64,000 bases of DNA from assembly GCA_017305535.1 (NCBI GenBank), contig JAFKKN010000008.1, forward strand, positions 124,001-188,000. Reading direction: 5' to 3'. The translations under genes were made by a program, and so were the position numbers. Source of the DNA: Hyphomicrobiales bacterium (GTDB lineage Bacteria > Pseudomonadota > Alphaproteobacteria > Rhizobiales > Xanthobacteraceae). Below are positions 26,431 to 35,511 of the stretch, piece after piece. The number at the start of each line of letters is the position of its first letter. Within the stretch, counting starts at the first letter, position 1. The notes under the pieces are model-generated. The model saw only the letters and a program-made list of their open reading frames with translations. It was not told the DNA's origin and made no database searches.

Positions 26431-28517
26431 GTCGCGGCGACCTTGATCAAGGCGTCGAGCGCGACGACGCGGTCTCCCCGCGCCACCAGCGGGTTGATTT
26501 CGATTTCGTCCTGGCCCGGATCGGCGGCGAAACGGACACCGATGCGCGCCAGGGCTTCCGCGATCGCGTCAAGATCAACGGGGGGACGTCCGCGAAAACC
26601 ATCGAACAGCCGCGCGCTGCGCAGCGACTTCAGCATCGCGACAATGTCCGCCGGCGACAGCGGCAAAAGGGCGATCGCGAAATCCGGATCAAGCTCGACC
26701 TCGACACCGCCGCGCCCCACCATCAGGAGGGGCCCGAACACGGGATCGCGGCGAAACCCGACGATCAGTTCGATGTCAAAGCCGACCATCTCCTCGATCA
26801 GAACGCCCTCGCACGAAATCCCGCGCTCCTGGCCGATCCGCGCGAGCTTCCGCACCGCCTCCGTGACGGAAGCTGTATCGCGAAGTCCGAGCACGACGCC
26901 GCCGTGTTCACTCTTGTGCGGCATCTCGGCCGATTGCAGCTTGGCGACGAAGGGTCCCGTCAATCCGGCCATCACGGTTGCGCCCCCCTCCGCCGAGCCC
27001 ACCAGGACCCCGGCCGGCAACGTCACGCCGCCCATCTCGCGAAGCCGCGCCTTGCTCTGCCATTCGGACAAGGTGACGGACCGCGCCGTGGCGCGACCAC
27101 CCTCGGGTGCATCACCGAGCTTCGCCGCGCGAAGCCGCCGCAAGCGCCCCTCGCAGACATAGGCGAGCGCCGTAATAGCCTGCGGGATGTCGGGATAGAC
27201 CGGTATCCCGGCCGCGTTCAACTGCGCGACGATGGCCGGGCGCGCGCCGATCCAGACCACGATGAACGGGCGACCGCTTTTCGCGCGCGCCGCAAGGATC
27301 GACTCGGTGAACACATCGGAAATCGAATGCATCAGGCCGATGAACAGGATCGTTGCATCGAGTTCAGGCGCCGCGCTGACGACCGCGAGCGTCTCACGAA
27401 ACAGCTCGGTCTTGGCGATGACATTCGCGGTCAGATCGACCGGGTTCTGCGGCTTGGAAAAGCCCGGCAACGCCTTCGCCAACGCCGCGGCGGTGCGCTC
27501 GGTGAAAGCCGGCAGGCTGAGCCCTGCGGTCTCGATGGCATCCGCGAGCAACACGCCAGCGCCGCCGGAAACCGACAGCACGCCGATCTTGCCGGCGGTG
27601 GGCACCGCGTCATGCAACACCAGCTTTGCCGCATCGATCATCTCGCTCACCGACGCGACACGGATCGCGCCATATTGGTCGAAGCAAGCCTGATAGACCC
27701 GGTCCTCGCCGGCCATCGCCCCGGTATGCGAGGCGGCGGCCGCCGCTCCTGCGGCGGACCGCCCTGCCTTGATGATGAAAACAGGCTTGTTGGCACGCGC
27801 GGCATCACGCAAGGCCGCGCGGAACGCCGGGCCGTCCTTGACGTCCTCGACATAAGCACCAATCACCTTGGTCATGGGATCGTCGGCCAGCATGCCGATC
27901 GCGGCGGCGAGATCGATATCGCATTCGTTGCCGGTGGAAATCCAACGGCTGACGCCGAGGCCACCCTGAAGCACCAGATCGAGCCAGTACGCGCCGAGCG
28001 CGCCGCTCTGGGTGGCGAAGCCGAAGCCGCCCGGTGTCAGTGCGTTCTCCTCCATCGCCGTGGTGAACGACGCGATCAGCCCCGTCTCCGCGTTAATCAC
28101 GCCAAGGCAGTTCGGCCCGACGATGGCAACGTCATGCTGTCGCGCCAGCTCCGTCAGCCGGGCCTGCAATCGCGCCCCTTCCGCATTGTGTTCGGAAAAG
28201 CCGGAACTCAAGACAACGAATGACCTCACCCCCGCGGCGATGCCCTCCACGACGACCGGTTCGACCTGTTCGGCTGCGGTGCCGATCAGCGCCAGATCAA
28301 TCGGCCGGTCGACCGCCGCGAGCGAGGGATACGCCCGCAACCCCTGAATCTCAGTGCGCGATGGGTTGATCGGGATGATCTCGCCCTTGAACCCGCGTTC
28401 CAGCATGTAAGCAATGGGACGCCCGGTCAGCTTTCCGGGATCGCTGGAAGCGCCGACCACCGCGACCCGGGTCGCGGCCATCAGCTTGGTGATCTTCTCG
28501 CGCGTGTTTGCCGTCAT
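26427..28517 (-). CDS. ADP-forming acyl-CoA synthetase (acetate--CoA ligase family)
   Basis: Activates a carboxylic acid to its CoA ester with formation of ADP. It has 696 residues from the ATG at 28517. The N-terminal CoA-binding Rossmann domain has VAVVGASSDPGKLTGRP; the middle succinyl-CoA-ligase-like domains contain VGPNCLGVIN and SHTGAMAGED; the C-terminal ATP-grasp domain contains PFVAKLQSAEMPHKSEHGGV and EINPLVARGD. Both halves of the archaeal two-subunit enzyme are fused. The 4-base overlap with livM places it in the transport operon, so it probably activates the imported acid. The chosen start drops a 13-residue upstream extension that lacks a ribosome site. Confidence 0.9.
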   Translation of the reverse strand: MTANTREKITKLMAATRVAVVGASSDPGKLTGRPIAYMLERGFKGEIIPINPSRTEIQGLRAYPSLAAVDRPIDLALIGTAAEQVEPVVVEGIAAGVRSFVVLSSGFSEHNAEGARLQARLTELARQHDVAIVGPNCLGVINAETGLIASFTTAMEENALTPGGFGFATQSGALGAYWLDLVLQGGLGVSRWISTGNECDIDLAAAIGMLADDPMTKVIGAYVEDVKDGPAFRAALRDAARANKPVFIIKAGRSAAGAAAAASHTGAMAGEDRVYQACFDQYGAIRVASVSEMIDAAKLVLHDAVPTAGKIGVLSVSGGAGVLLADAIETAGLSLPAFTERTAAALAKALPGFSKPQNPVDLTANVIAKTELFRETLAVVSAAPELDATILFIGLMHSISDVFTESILAARAKSGRPFIVVWIGARPAIVAQLNAAGIPVYPDIPQAITALAYVCEGRLRRLRAAKLGDAPEGGRATARSVTLSEWQSKARLREMGGVTLPAGVLVGSAEGGATVMAGLTGPFVAKLQSAEMPHKSEHGGVVLGLRDTASVTEAVRKLARIGQERGISCEGVLIEEMVGFDIELIVGFRRDPVFGPLLMVGRGGVEVELDPDFAIALLPLSPADIVAMLKSLRSARLFDGFRGRPPVDLDAIAEALARIGVRFAADPGQDEIEINPLVARGDRVVALDALIKVAAT

Positions 28518-29512
28518 CGGGTTACAACCTCCGTCGCGCCACGACGAAAACGCCACGCCTGCCGCGCACGCCCGAACGCGCCGATCAGGCCGTCAGGCGC
28601 GAAGCGGATCACGACCACCAGCAGCACGCCGAAGACCAGCAGGTGCACGCCGGGGAGCGATCCGCCGAGCGAATGCCGCAGCCACTCTCCCGCCGGCACC
28701 AGCAGCATCGGACCGACCACCGGCCCCCAGACCGTTCCAGTGCCGCCCACCACCGTCAGCAGAATGATCTGGATAACGATATTGATACCGGCGAAGGTGT
28801 GCGGCTCGACGTATTGCAGATACTGCGCATAGAAGGTGCCGCCGAACGCCGTCAGCGCCGCGCTGATCGCCATCGCCAGCATCTTGTACTTGAGGACCGG
28901 CACGCCGATGGCGTGCGCCGCGCGCTCGTTGTCGCGCACGGCGCGAAGATAAAGACCGATCTTGGTGTGATACAGCCACATCGACAGCGCGAGTGCGATG
29001 ATCACCTGAATCAGGATCACCACATAGTAGGTCGTGTCCGACCTGAATTGATACATCGCGGGCGTACCCCGCACCGGCAGCGTGAGGCCACGGCTGGCGC
29101 CGAGGAAATCGATCGACGAGATCGCGAGATAACCCAGCATCGCCAGCGCGATGGTCACGAGCGCGAAGGACAACGGCGGCAGTTCGTAACGAAACGACAG
29201 CCACGCGATGAAGACGCCAATTAGCGCGGCCAGTGCCGCGCCCGCGAACATCCCGATCCACGGCGTAATACCGAGATGGATCGAAAGCAGCGTCGAGGTA
29301 TAGGCCCCGGCCGCAAGGAACAGGCTGTGGCCAATGCAAAATTGCCCGGCGATGCCGCCAACCAGATTCCAGGCGATGCAGAGGTGAACGAACAATAGCG
29401 TCAGGATCGCCATGTTGGTCCAGCTCGAGGACATCGCCAGCGGCGCGAGGGCGACCGCGAGGAAGGCAATCCATGGCAGGGTTGTCGACGACAGGAGGCG
29501 TGAATCGTGCAT
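28514..29512 (-). CDS. livM: Branched-chain-type ABC transporter permease (LivM family)
   Basis: Inner-membrane permease, 332 residues with about nine hydrophobic helices. LivM hallmarks are the N-terminal ALAPLAMSSSWTNMAILTLLFVH, GGIAGQFCIGHSLF and the coupling motif DNERAAHAIGVPVLKYK. It pairs with LivH. It overlaps livH by one base and the acyl-CoA synthetase gene by four. LivHMGF systems of alphaproteobacteria import not only amino acids but also aromatic and aliphatic acids; the surrounding CoA enzymes favour an organic acid. Confidence 0.93.
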   Translation of the reverse strand: MHDSRLLSSTTLPWIAFLAVALAPLAMSSSWTNMAILTLLFVHLCIAWNLVGGIAGQFCIGHSLFLAAGAYTSTLLSIHLGITPWIGMFAGAALAALIGVFIAWLSFRYELPPLSFALVTIALAMLGYLAISSIDFLGASRGLTLPVRGTPAMYQFRSDTTYYVVILIQVIIALALSMWLYHTKIGLYLRAVRDNERAAHAIGVPVLKYKMLAMAISAALTAFGGTFYAQYLQYVEPHTFAGINIVIQIILLTVVGGTGTVWGPVVGPMLLVPAGEWLRHSLGGSLPGVHLLVFGVLLVVVIRFAPDGLIGAFGRARQAWRFRRGATEVVTR

Positions 29513-30378
29513 CAGTGCTCTCCCATCAGGCCGTGCGGACGGAACAGCAGCACCAGAACCAGAATCGCATAGGGAATCATCGCGCCGACCGTGCCGCCGT
29601 AGAGCAGACTGCCGAGGCTTTCAGAGACCCCGATGATCGCCCCGGCGATCATCGACCCGGCGAAGCTGCCGAGCCCTCCGATCACCATGACGATCAGCGC
29701 GATCAGCGTGAAATCGAGACCCATCGCGGGGGTCAGCGTGAACTGCGCGACGATGATCGCTCCCGTCAGGCCGAGCAATCCAATACCGATACCGAAGGCG
29801 ATGGCCTGAACCCGATCGATGCGAATACCCATCAGGGCGGCGGCGTCGCTGTTCTGCGTGATCGCGCGCACCTGTCGGCCAAAATCGGTCCGCATCAGCA
29901 CGACGTAAAGAATTGCGGCCAGCACCACCGCAAGCAGCGAACCGACCAGCAGCGGCCACGGCATAGTCAACGGCGGGATGACCAGATTTTTGTTGGAGAG
30001 AACCGTCGGCACGCTGAGGTAGTCGCCACCGAACACCATCAGCAGAAAGTTCTCCTGAACGAACACCAGCCCGAGCGTGAGCTGCGCACCGGCAAGGACA
30101 CCGGCAGCCAGCACCGGCTGCACCAGACGGCGAAACATCAGAAAGCCGAGCAGGAAGAAGCCAAAGAACAGCAGCGGCGCAGCGGCATAGGCATCAAGCG
30201 CGAAAGATTGATAGAGCGCCAGCGCGCCGTACATGGCGAGCGCCATGAAGTCGCCATGTGCAAAATTCAGAAGCCCGCCGACGCTGAAGATCAGCGTCAT
30301 CGACAGCGCGATCAGGGCGTAGATCGCCCCCATCTGCAATCCTTGCACCGTCGCCTGCAACAGAACCTCAGCTGACAT
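29512..30378 (-). CDS. livH: Branched-chain-type ABC transporter permease (LivH family)
   Basis: Inner-membrane permease, 288 residues, about eight helices. The N-terminal GLQMGAIYALIALSMTLIFSVGGLLNFAHGDF (GLLNFAHG being the LivH hallmark) and the coupling region QNSDAAALMGIRIDRVQ are clear. It forms the membrane channel with LivM. Gene order livK-livG-livF-livH-livM is complete and tightly packed, with an 8-base gap to livF. Confidence 0.93.
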   Translation of the reverse strand: MSAEVLLQATVQGLQMGAIYALIALSMTLIFSVGGLLNFAHGDFMALAMYGALALYQSFALDAYAAAPLLFFGFFLLGFLMFRRLVQPVLAAGVLAGAQLTLGLVFVQENFLLMVFGGDYLSVPTVLSNKNLVIPPLTMPWPLLVGSLLAVVLAAILYVVLMRTDFGRQVRAITQNSDAAALMGIRIDRVQAIAFGIGIGLLGLTGAIIVAQFTLTPAMGLDFTLIALIVMVIGGLGSFAGSMIAGAIIGVSESLGSLLYGGTVGAMIPYAILVLVLLFRPHGLMGEH

Positions 30379-30385
30379 CAGATCC

Positions 30386-31093
30386 TCACAAGCGTCCGAG
30401 ATAGGCTTTGCGGGTGGCCGGATCGCGCGCCAGATCGCTGGAAGCGCCGGTCAGAACGATCTTGCCGTTTTCGATGACGTAGCCGCGGTTCGACACCGCG
30501 AGCGACAGCTTCACATTCTGCTCCGCGAGCAGAATGGTCAGCCCGTCCGCGTTCAGCTTGCGCAATGCGCCGTAGGTTTCCTGCACCAGCAGCGGCGACA
30601 GGCCCAGCGACGGCTCGTCGAGGATCAGCAGCTTCGGCTGCGCCATCAGCCCGCGCCCGATCACCAGCATCTGCTGCTCGCCGCCGGACATGGTCGCCGC
30701 CTTCTGGTCGCGTCGCTCGGCGAGCCGAGGAAAAAGATCGAAGATCCGCTCCAGCGTGGCCTCACGATACGGCCGCGCGCGGGGATGCACGCCGCCAAGC
30801 ATCAGGTTTTCCCACACCGTCATGCGCGGGAACACCATCCGCCCTTCCGGCACCAGCGCGATACCTGCCGCCACCGCGCGCTCCGCGCCCTCGCCCGCGA
30901 TCTCCGATCCCTCGAACGCGATGCGTCCGGCGGTCGGGCGAATGAGGCCGGCGATGGTTTTCATCAGCGTGGTCTTGCCGGCGCCATTGACGCCGACCAG
31001 CGCGACAAGCTCGCCCTTTTCGACGCGCAGGTCGATGCCGTGCAGAATGCTGATGCGGCCGTAACCCGATACGAGCCCCGAAATCTCAAGCAA
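30386..31093 (-). CDS. livF: Branched-chain-type ABC transporter ATPase (LivF family)
   Basis: ATP-binding subunit, 235 residues: Walker A GVNGAGKTTLMKT, signature MSGGEQQMLVIGRGLM, Walker B KLLILDEPSLGLSP and the His-loop replacement typical of LivF (LLAEQNVKL). It forms a heterodimer with LivG. Its start overlaps the end of livG by 8 bases. Confidence 0.94.
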   Translation of the reverse strand: MLEISGLVSGYGRISILHGIDLRVEKGELVALVGVNGAGKTTLMKTIAGLIRPTAGRIAFEGSEIAGEGAERAVAAGIALVPEGRMVFPRMTVWENLMLGGVHPRARPYREATLERIFDLFPRLAERRDQKAATMSGGEQQMLVIGRGLMAQPKLLILDEPSLGLSPLLVQETYGALRKLNADGLTILLAEQNVKLSLAVSNRGYVIENGKIVLTGASSDLARDPATRKAYLGRL

Positions 31094-31850
31094 GCTCCAA
31101 CTCCTCGCCGAGATAGATCTCGATCACCTTGGGATCGCGCACCACATCCTCCGGCGCGCCTTCGATGATCTTGCGACCGGTGCCCATGACTACGATCCGG
31201 TCGCTCAGGCTCATGATGACGTCCATATTATGCTCGACCACGAGGAAGGTGACGCCGCGATCGCGCAGGTTCTGGATCATGCGTACGACATCCTGCGTTT
31301 CAGCAGGTCGCAACCCGGCCATGACCTCATCCAGCAGGATCATCTGCGGCTGGGTCGCCATGGCCTTGCCGATCTCGAGCGCCTTCTGATCCGGCAAGGT
31401 CAGATGACGACAGGTCAGGTCGAGCTTGCCGTCGAGACGCACCAGTTCGGCGATCGAGATCGCGACCTTGCGCGCCTCGGCCATCGACAATCGAACCAAC
31501 GCGGCCGCCGTCAGCGTTTCGCGAACCGTCAGGCTGGGAAACACCTCCATGATCTGGAACGTGCGCGTCAATCCGCGCCGGCAGATCTCCTCAGGCGCCA
31601 CACCGTCGATCCGCTCGCCGCGAAACCGCACCTCGCCGCTGGTTCTGCGCACGAAGCCCGATATCGCCTGGAAGAACGTGGTCTTTCCCGCCCCGTTGGG
31701 GCCGATCAGACCGACGATCTCGCCACGCCTCACATCCAGCGAGACGTGGTCGACAGCCTTGAGGCCACCAAACTGGACCGAGATATCGACAGCGGAGAGG
31801 AGTATCTCGCCGCTGTCGCTTCCGGTCGCAGACGCGTCGCTTTTGCTCAT
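31086..31850 (-). CDS. livG: Branched-chain-type ABC transporter ATPase (LivG family)
   Basis: ATP-binding subunit, 254 residues. Walker A is GPNGAGKTTFFQAISG, Walker B is MILLDEVMAGL and the switch His lies in VVEHNMDVIM. The signature region is degenerate (CRHLTLPDQKALEIGKAMA instead of LSxGxQ), as often seen in LivG members. The N-terminal SKSDASATGSDSGE tail is extra. Together with LivF it powers import through LivHM. Confidence 0.93.
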   Translation of the reverse strand: MSKSDASATGSDSGEILLSAVDISVQFGGLKAVDHVSLDVRRGEIVGLIGPNGAGKTTFFQAISGFVRRTSGEVRFRGERIDGVAPEEICRRGLTRTFQIMEVFPSLTVRETLTAAALVRLSMAEARKVAISIAELVRLDGKLDLTCRHLTLPDQKALEIGKAMATQPQMILLDEVMAGLRPAETQDVVRMIQNLRDRGVTFLVVEHNMDVIMSLSDRIVVMGTGRKIIEGAPEDVVRDPKVIEIYLGEELELA

Positions 31851-31897
31851 GTGTTCGTCAGCCTGCGTCAGGTCTCGTTACGCATGAAGGGCGGTTG

Positions 31898-33127
31898 TTA
31901 CTTCACGCCTTCGATGATCGGTTTGGCCGACGCCACCGCTTCCGGATAGACGGTGTGCTTCGCGCCGTCCTTCCACTGCACGAAGATCGCGCTGGTGCCC
32001 GCCAACGTGCCATCTTCGGCATAGTGGACGTCGCCCGGAATAATCGGCAACACGATGGCGGGATCGCCGGCCTTGAACTTCAGGCCACGGAACGCCGCAT
32101 TGACCTTCACTGGATCGTCGGTGCCGGCATTCTCCAGCGCCTGCACCAGGAAGCGTGCGGCCTGCACGCCGAACATGAAGCTCTGATCCAGCACCTTGTC
32201 CGGATAGGCGGCGGTGCCCTTCTGCAACGCATCCTTCAGGCCGGGCAGCTTGCCGTCTGCCGAATAGAACGCCAACCCGAACGAACTGGTCAGCGTCTTC
32301 TCGGCAACTTCCTTGCCCAGCGTCCCCCACAGCTTGTCGTCGCTGAAGCCCGCCGAGCCGCCGAGCCAGATCGGCGAGGTGTAACCGAGATTGAAGCGCG
32401 CCTTATGCAGCAACACGCCGTCCTGGAAATAAACCACGGAGATGACGGCATCGGGCGCCAGGCTCTTCACCCGCAGCACGATCGGCGTCATGTCCTTCAC
32501 CGACGGCTCGACCGCGATCGATTCGAGAACCTTGACGCCCTGCGCCGCCAGCGCCGCCGCCGCCGTCTTGGACACCACCTGGCCGTAATCGTTATTGGCG
32601 TAGGTGATGGCGACGGTGTTGATCTTGGCGCCCTTCGAGATCAGCCATTTCACCGCGTCGGCATAGGCCTTGCCGAAACCCTCGGCGCTGATCGAAATCG
32701 TGGAGAAGTACGGCGTGGTCGGAATCACCGTGGTCTGGAGACCGACGCCGCCGACCTGATAGCGATCCGCCACCGGCATGAAGGCCTGCGCTTCCGGCGT
32801 CGAATACGGCCCGAGAATAAAGGAGACTTTCTCCTCCGACATCAGACGGCGCGCTTCGAGCGATGTCTTGGTGGGATCGGAGCCGTTGTCCGCGATCACA
32901 AGGTTGATCTTGCCGCCGCCGAGGCTCTTGATGCCTCCCGCCGCATTGGTGTTGTTCACCACCATCTCGATCCCGCGCACCACGCTCAGGCCGGTCTCCG
33001 CATAGCGTCCGGTGCGCGGCATCAGCACGCCGATCTTGACGTCCTTGGCGAAACTGGGAGCGACCGACATCACGCCGGTCATGAGCGCCAGTGCCCCAAC
33101 TGCCGCCAACCGCGATAATCTGCTCAT
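31898..33127 (-). CDS. ABC transporter substrate-binding protein (LivK/urtA-type, type I fold)
   Basis: Periplasmic binding protein of 409 residues with a signal peptide (LAAVGALALMTGVMSVAPSFAK) and mature start KDVKIGVLMPRTGRYAETGLSVVRG, the usual Peripla_BP_6 opening. It provides substrate specificity for LivFGHM. Leucine/isoleucine-binding residues are not obvious by eye, and the gene sits in a CoA-catabolic operon, so the ligand is more likely a carboxylic acid. It is preceded by a hairpin that may raise its expression over the upstream enzyme genes. Confidence 0.92.
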   Translation of the reverse strand: MSRLSRLAAVGALALMTGVMSVAPSFAKDVKIGVLMPRTGRYAETGLSVVRGIEMVVNNTNAAGGIKSLGGGKINLVIADNGSDPTKTSLEARRLMSEEKVSFILGPYSTPEAQAFMPVADRYQVGGVGLQTTVIPTTPYFSTISISAEGFGKAYADAVKWLISKGAKINTVAITYANNDYGQVVSKTAAAALAAQGVKVLESIAVEPSVKDMTPIVLRVKSLAPDAVISVVYFQDGVLLHKARFNLGYTSPIWLGGSAGFSDDKLWGTLGKEVAEKTLTSSFGLAFYSADGKLPGLKDALQKGTAAYPDKVLDQSFMFGVQAARFLVQALENAGTDDPVKVNAAFRGLKFKAGDPAIVLPIIPGDVHYAEDGTLAGTSAIFVQWKDGAKHTVYPEAVASAKPIIEGVK

Positions 33128-33150
33128 CAGGCATCCTCCGTTTGTTCATG

Positions 33151-33169
33151 CCGGGATTTGCCATCCCGG
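33151..33169 (-). promoter_or_regulatory. Hairpin between maoC and the binding-protein gene
   Basis: Perfect 7-base arms CCGGGAT/ATCCCGG around TTGCC lie in the only sizeable gap (55 bases) of the operon, just before the binding-protein gene. No T-run is present. It may be an mRNA processing or stabilising element, or mark an internal promoter for the transporter half. Confidence 0.4.
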
Positions 33170-33182
33170 TCGTGTGAAGGCT

Positions 33183-33572
33183 CTAGACAGCCAAGGTCAG
33201 CGTGCCGGAGATCACCGGCTCGCCGTGCTGATTTTCAATTGCGATATCGTAGATTCCATTCGCGCCGTCGCGAAGCCGTCCGCGCGCCGACACCGTATCG
33301 TTTTCACGAACGGGACGCGTGAAGCGCACATCCAGTTTCGCGCCGTCCTGCGCCTGCGAACCATAGGTTGCCCGCAGCGATTGCCAGACCAGATTCAGCG
33401 ACAGCATCCCGTGAGCGATAATGCCGCGCATTGGCGTCGTCGCCGCGAATTCCGGATCGACATGAATCGGATTGAAGTCGTCGGTGATTTCCGCATAGAG
33501 GCGGATGGCCGGACGATCCACGACCTTGCTGACGCGCGCGAGTTCGGCTTGCGTGTACTCGGACATGATCAT
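33183..33572 (-). CDS. MaoC family dehydratase/hydratase
   Basis: Single hot-dog protein of 129 residues. The hydratase-2 motif is present as YAEITDDFNPIHVDPEFAATTPMRGIIAHGML: catalytic Asp (DDFNPIH) and His are intact. The ATG at 33572 is chosen because it overlaps the upstream stop by 4 bases (ATGA); an ATG at 33566 would remove two residues. Together with the FAS1-type partner upstream it probably forms a heteromeric (R)-enoyl-CoA hydratase. Confidence 0.88.
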   Translation of the reverse strand: MIMSEYTQAELARVSKVVDRPAIRLYAEITDDFNPIHVDPEFAATTPMRGIIAHGMLSLNLVWQSLRATYGSQAQDGAKLDVRFTRPVRENDTVSARGRLRDGANGIYDIAIENQHGEPVISGTLTLAV

Positions 33573-33952
33573 TTCGCCCACAACGTCGTCATCAGGCCGG
33601 AGAACATCAATTCCCCGTCGGCCCGACGCGTTTCCGACCCGAACCGGACCCAGCGGCGATCACCCTTCAATTCCTTGCCTTCGCAACTCAATTCGGTGAC
33701 CAGTTCATCCCCGATCTTCGGCATCCTGCTCACCGTGAACAGTTGCTGGCCGTGGACATTGCCGGGCGGCCGCGGCACCAGAATATCGGAGTAGGCGCGA
33801 ATGTAGACCGAGGCCATCATTCCCGGCGGCATGGTGTCGCCGTCGCGGTCCTCAGGAAACAACGTCAGCCACCGCTCCACGAGGTCGCGACCGAGCACCA
33901 GAGTCCTGCGACCGATCAACTTGCCGGGCTCGAAGGTTTCAAACACAAACAT
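33569..33952 (-). CDS. MaoC-like N-terminal (FAS1-type dehydratase) domain protein
   Basis: Hot-dog protein of 127 residues (FEPGKLIGRRTLVLGRDLVERWLTLFPEDRD) resembling the non-catalytic half of double-hot-dog hydratases: it lacks the D-x-x-x-x-H catalytic motif of its neighbour. In related systems such a protein pairs with a small MaoC protein to create a large binding pocket for bulky acyl-CoA. The gene starts one base after the DUF35 gene stops and overlaps maoC by four, so the two should be made in equal amounts. Confidence 0.82.
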   Translation of the reverse strand: MFVFETFEPGKLIGRRTLVLGRDLVERWLTLFPEDRDGDTMPPGMMASVYIRAYSDILVPRPPGNVHGQQLFTVSRMPKIGDELVTELSCEGKELKGDRRWVRFGSETRRADGELMFSGLMTTLWAK

Positions 33953-34351
33953 CTAGCGCGGCCTCGCTTGTGGCAACGGATACTCGCCCTCGGTCGGCTC
34001 GAAGAACACCTCGATCGGCATGCCGATGCCGACCGTCTCCGGATCGACGTCACGAAGGTTGACCATCGCGCGCACGCCTTCTTCCAGCGCAACGATCGCG
34101 ATGACATACGGCACATCGGCCTTGAAGGATTCCAGCGGCGCGCGGTGAACCACCGTGAACGAATAGACCGTGCCGCGCCCGCTCGACGGCAGCCAGTCGA
34201 GATCCGCGCCGTGGCATGCGGTGCATGTCAAGCGCGGCGGAAACTGACTGTGGCCGCACGTCTTGCAGTGCTGAAATTCGAACCGACCGTCTTTGCAGCT
34301 CGACCAGAAGCGCTGCGTCACGACGTTGGGTTGCGGAAGCGGCTTCGACAT
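33953..34351 (-). CDS. Zn-ribbon/OB-fold DUF35 protein
   Basis: Protein of 132 residues with a four-Cys zinc ribbon near residues 29-47 (CKTCGHSQFPPRLTCTACHG) followed by an OB-fold (GRGTVYSFTVVHRAP). DUF35 proteins bind thiolase-like partners and are required for activity in several systems, including the ChsH2-Ltp2 steroid aldolase and archaeal HMG-CoA synthase/thiolase complexes. It lies between the thiolase-like gene and the hydratase pair, with 3- and 0-base gaps, so interaction with the thiolase-like protein is a good inference. Confidence 0.88.
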   Translation of the reverse strand: MSKPLPQPNVVTQRFWSSCKDGRFEFQHCKTCGHSQFPPRLTCTACHGADLDWLPSSGRGTVYSFTVVHRAPLESFKADVPYVIAIVALEEGVRAMVNLRDVDPETVGIGMPIEVFFEPTEGEYPLPQARPR

Positions 34352-34354
34352 CGC

Positions 34355-35509
34355 TCAGTTCCTCCCCAGCACGAGCGAACAATGCGCGGACAGGATGCCG
34401 CCATCGCCATGCACGAACGCCAACTCGGGCGACACGACCTGACGGCCCTCGGCCTCGCCGCGCAACTGACGCACCGCTTCGACCACATGGAACATGCCGC
34501 CGGCCGCACCGGAATGCGCGTAAGACAGCAGCCCGCCGTGCGTGTTGCATGGCAACCGGCCATCGAGATCGAGCGCGCCGCCGAGAATCGCGGGACCCGC
34601 CTCGCCGCGCGCGAAGAAGCCGATGGATTCCAGTTCCGCCAGCAAGGTGATCGTGAAGCTGTCGTAGATTTCGGCGACATCGATATCGGCAGGCGTGACG
34701 CCCGCGCGACGAAACGCCTGAGCGGACGACTGCTTGCAACCGAAATCGGTCAGCGACGGCGATGCGATGATATGCTCGTGGGTATTCATCTGGCCGGTGC
34801 CAAGAACCTCGATACCACGCTTGCGCGTATCCCGCGCAGCATCGGCGGCGCTGACGACGACAGCCGCGCCGCCGTCCGAGATCAAACAACAGTCGAGCAG
34901 GCGAAGCGGCGTCGAGATCGGTTTCGACTTCGCCACATCCTCCAGCGTGATCGGTTGCCGCATCTGGGCCTTCGGATTGCGCATCGCGTGCTTGCGATGG
35001 GCGACCGCGACACCGGCAAGGTGCTCCAGCGTCACGCCGTAGTCGTGCATATAGCGCTGCGCCACCAACGCATAAGCCGACGGCACGCTGATGCCGTAGG
35101 GCCGCTCGAACTGGGCGTGCCCCACCTCCGACAATGCCGCCACCGCCTTGTCGCGCGACATGCCGGTCAATCGGTTGTCGCCACAGACCGCGAGAACGTG
35201 CCGGCAGATTCCGGCCTCCACCAGCGCAGCCGCCTGCATTACCTGGGCGCAGGCAGTGGCTCCGCCCGCCTGTACGGCGATCGAGTAAGACGGCATGATG
35301 CCGAGGAACTCGCTCACCACCGACGACAGCATCAGGTGTGGCTCCGTGAACGAATACGCGCACAACACCCCGTCGATATCGCCGAGCGACAAGCCTGCGT
35401 CAGCGACCGCGGCCGCCGCGGCCTCCGCCTGCAATCCGAGCGACGTCGAGCCCTCGACCTTGCCGACCGCCGTGTCGGCGACGCCGGTGATAACCGCCTT
35501 CGCTGCCAT
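34355..35509 (-). CDS. Thiolase-family protein without the nucleophilic Cys (possible acyl-CoA aldolase)
   Basis: SCP2-thiolase-like protein of 384 residues. Where thiolases have the nucleophilic Cys (C-A-x-G-x-x-A) this protein reads AGGATACAQV at 81-90, i.e. Gly at the expected Cys position; the nearby Cys87 is out of register. Later motifs are IYDSFTITLL with Tyr282 and CNTHGGLLSYAHSGAAGG with Tyr330. Ltp2, a retro-aldolase of steroid side-chain degradation, also lacks the Cys and uses two Tyr residues about 50 apart (294 and 344). Aldol cleavage is therefore plausible; it could also be a thiolase with altered chemistry. Confidence 0.8.
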   Translation of the reverse strand: MAAKAVITGVADTAVGKVEGSTSLGLQAEAAAAAVADAGLSLGDIDGVLCAYSFTEPHLMLSSVVSEFLGIMPSYSIAVQAGGATACAQVMQAAALVEAGICRHVLAVCGDNRLTGMSRDKAVAALSEVGHAQFERPYGISVPSAYALVAQRYMHDYGVTLEHLAGVAVAHRKHAMRNPKAQMRQPITLEDVAKSKPISTPLRLLDCCLISDGGAAVVVSAADAARDTRKRGIEVLGTGQMNTHEHIIASPSLTDFGCKQSSAQAFRRAGVTPADIDVAEIYDSFTITLLAELESIGFFARGEAGPAILGGALDLDGRLPCNTHGGLLSYAHSGAAGGMFHVVEAVRQLRGEAEGRQVVSPELAFVHGDGGILSAHCSLVLGRN

Positions 35510-35511
35510 GC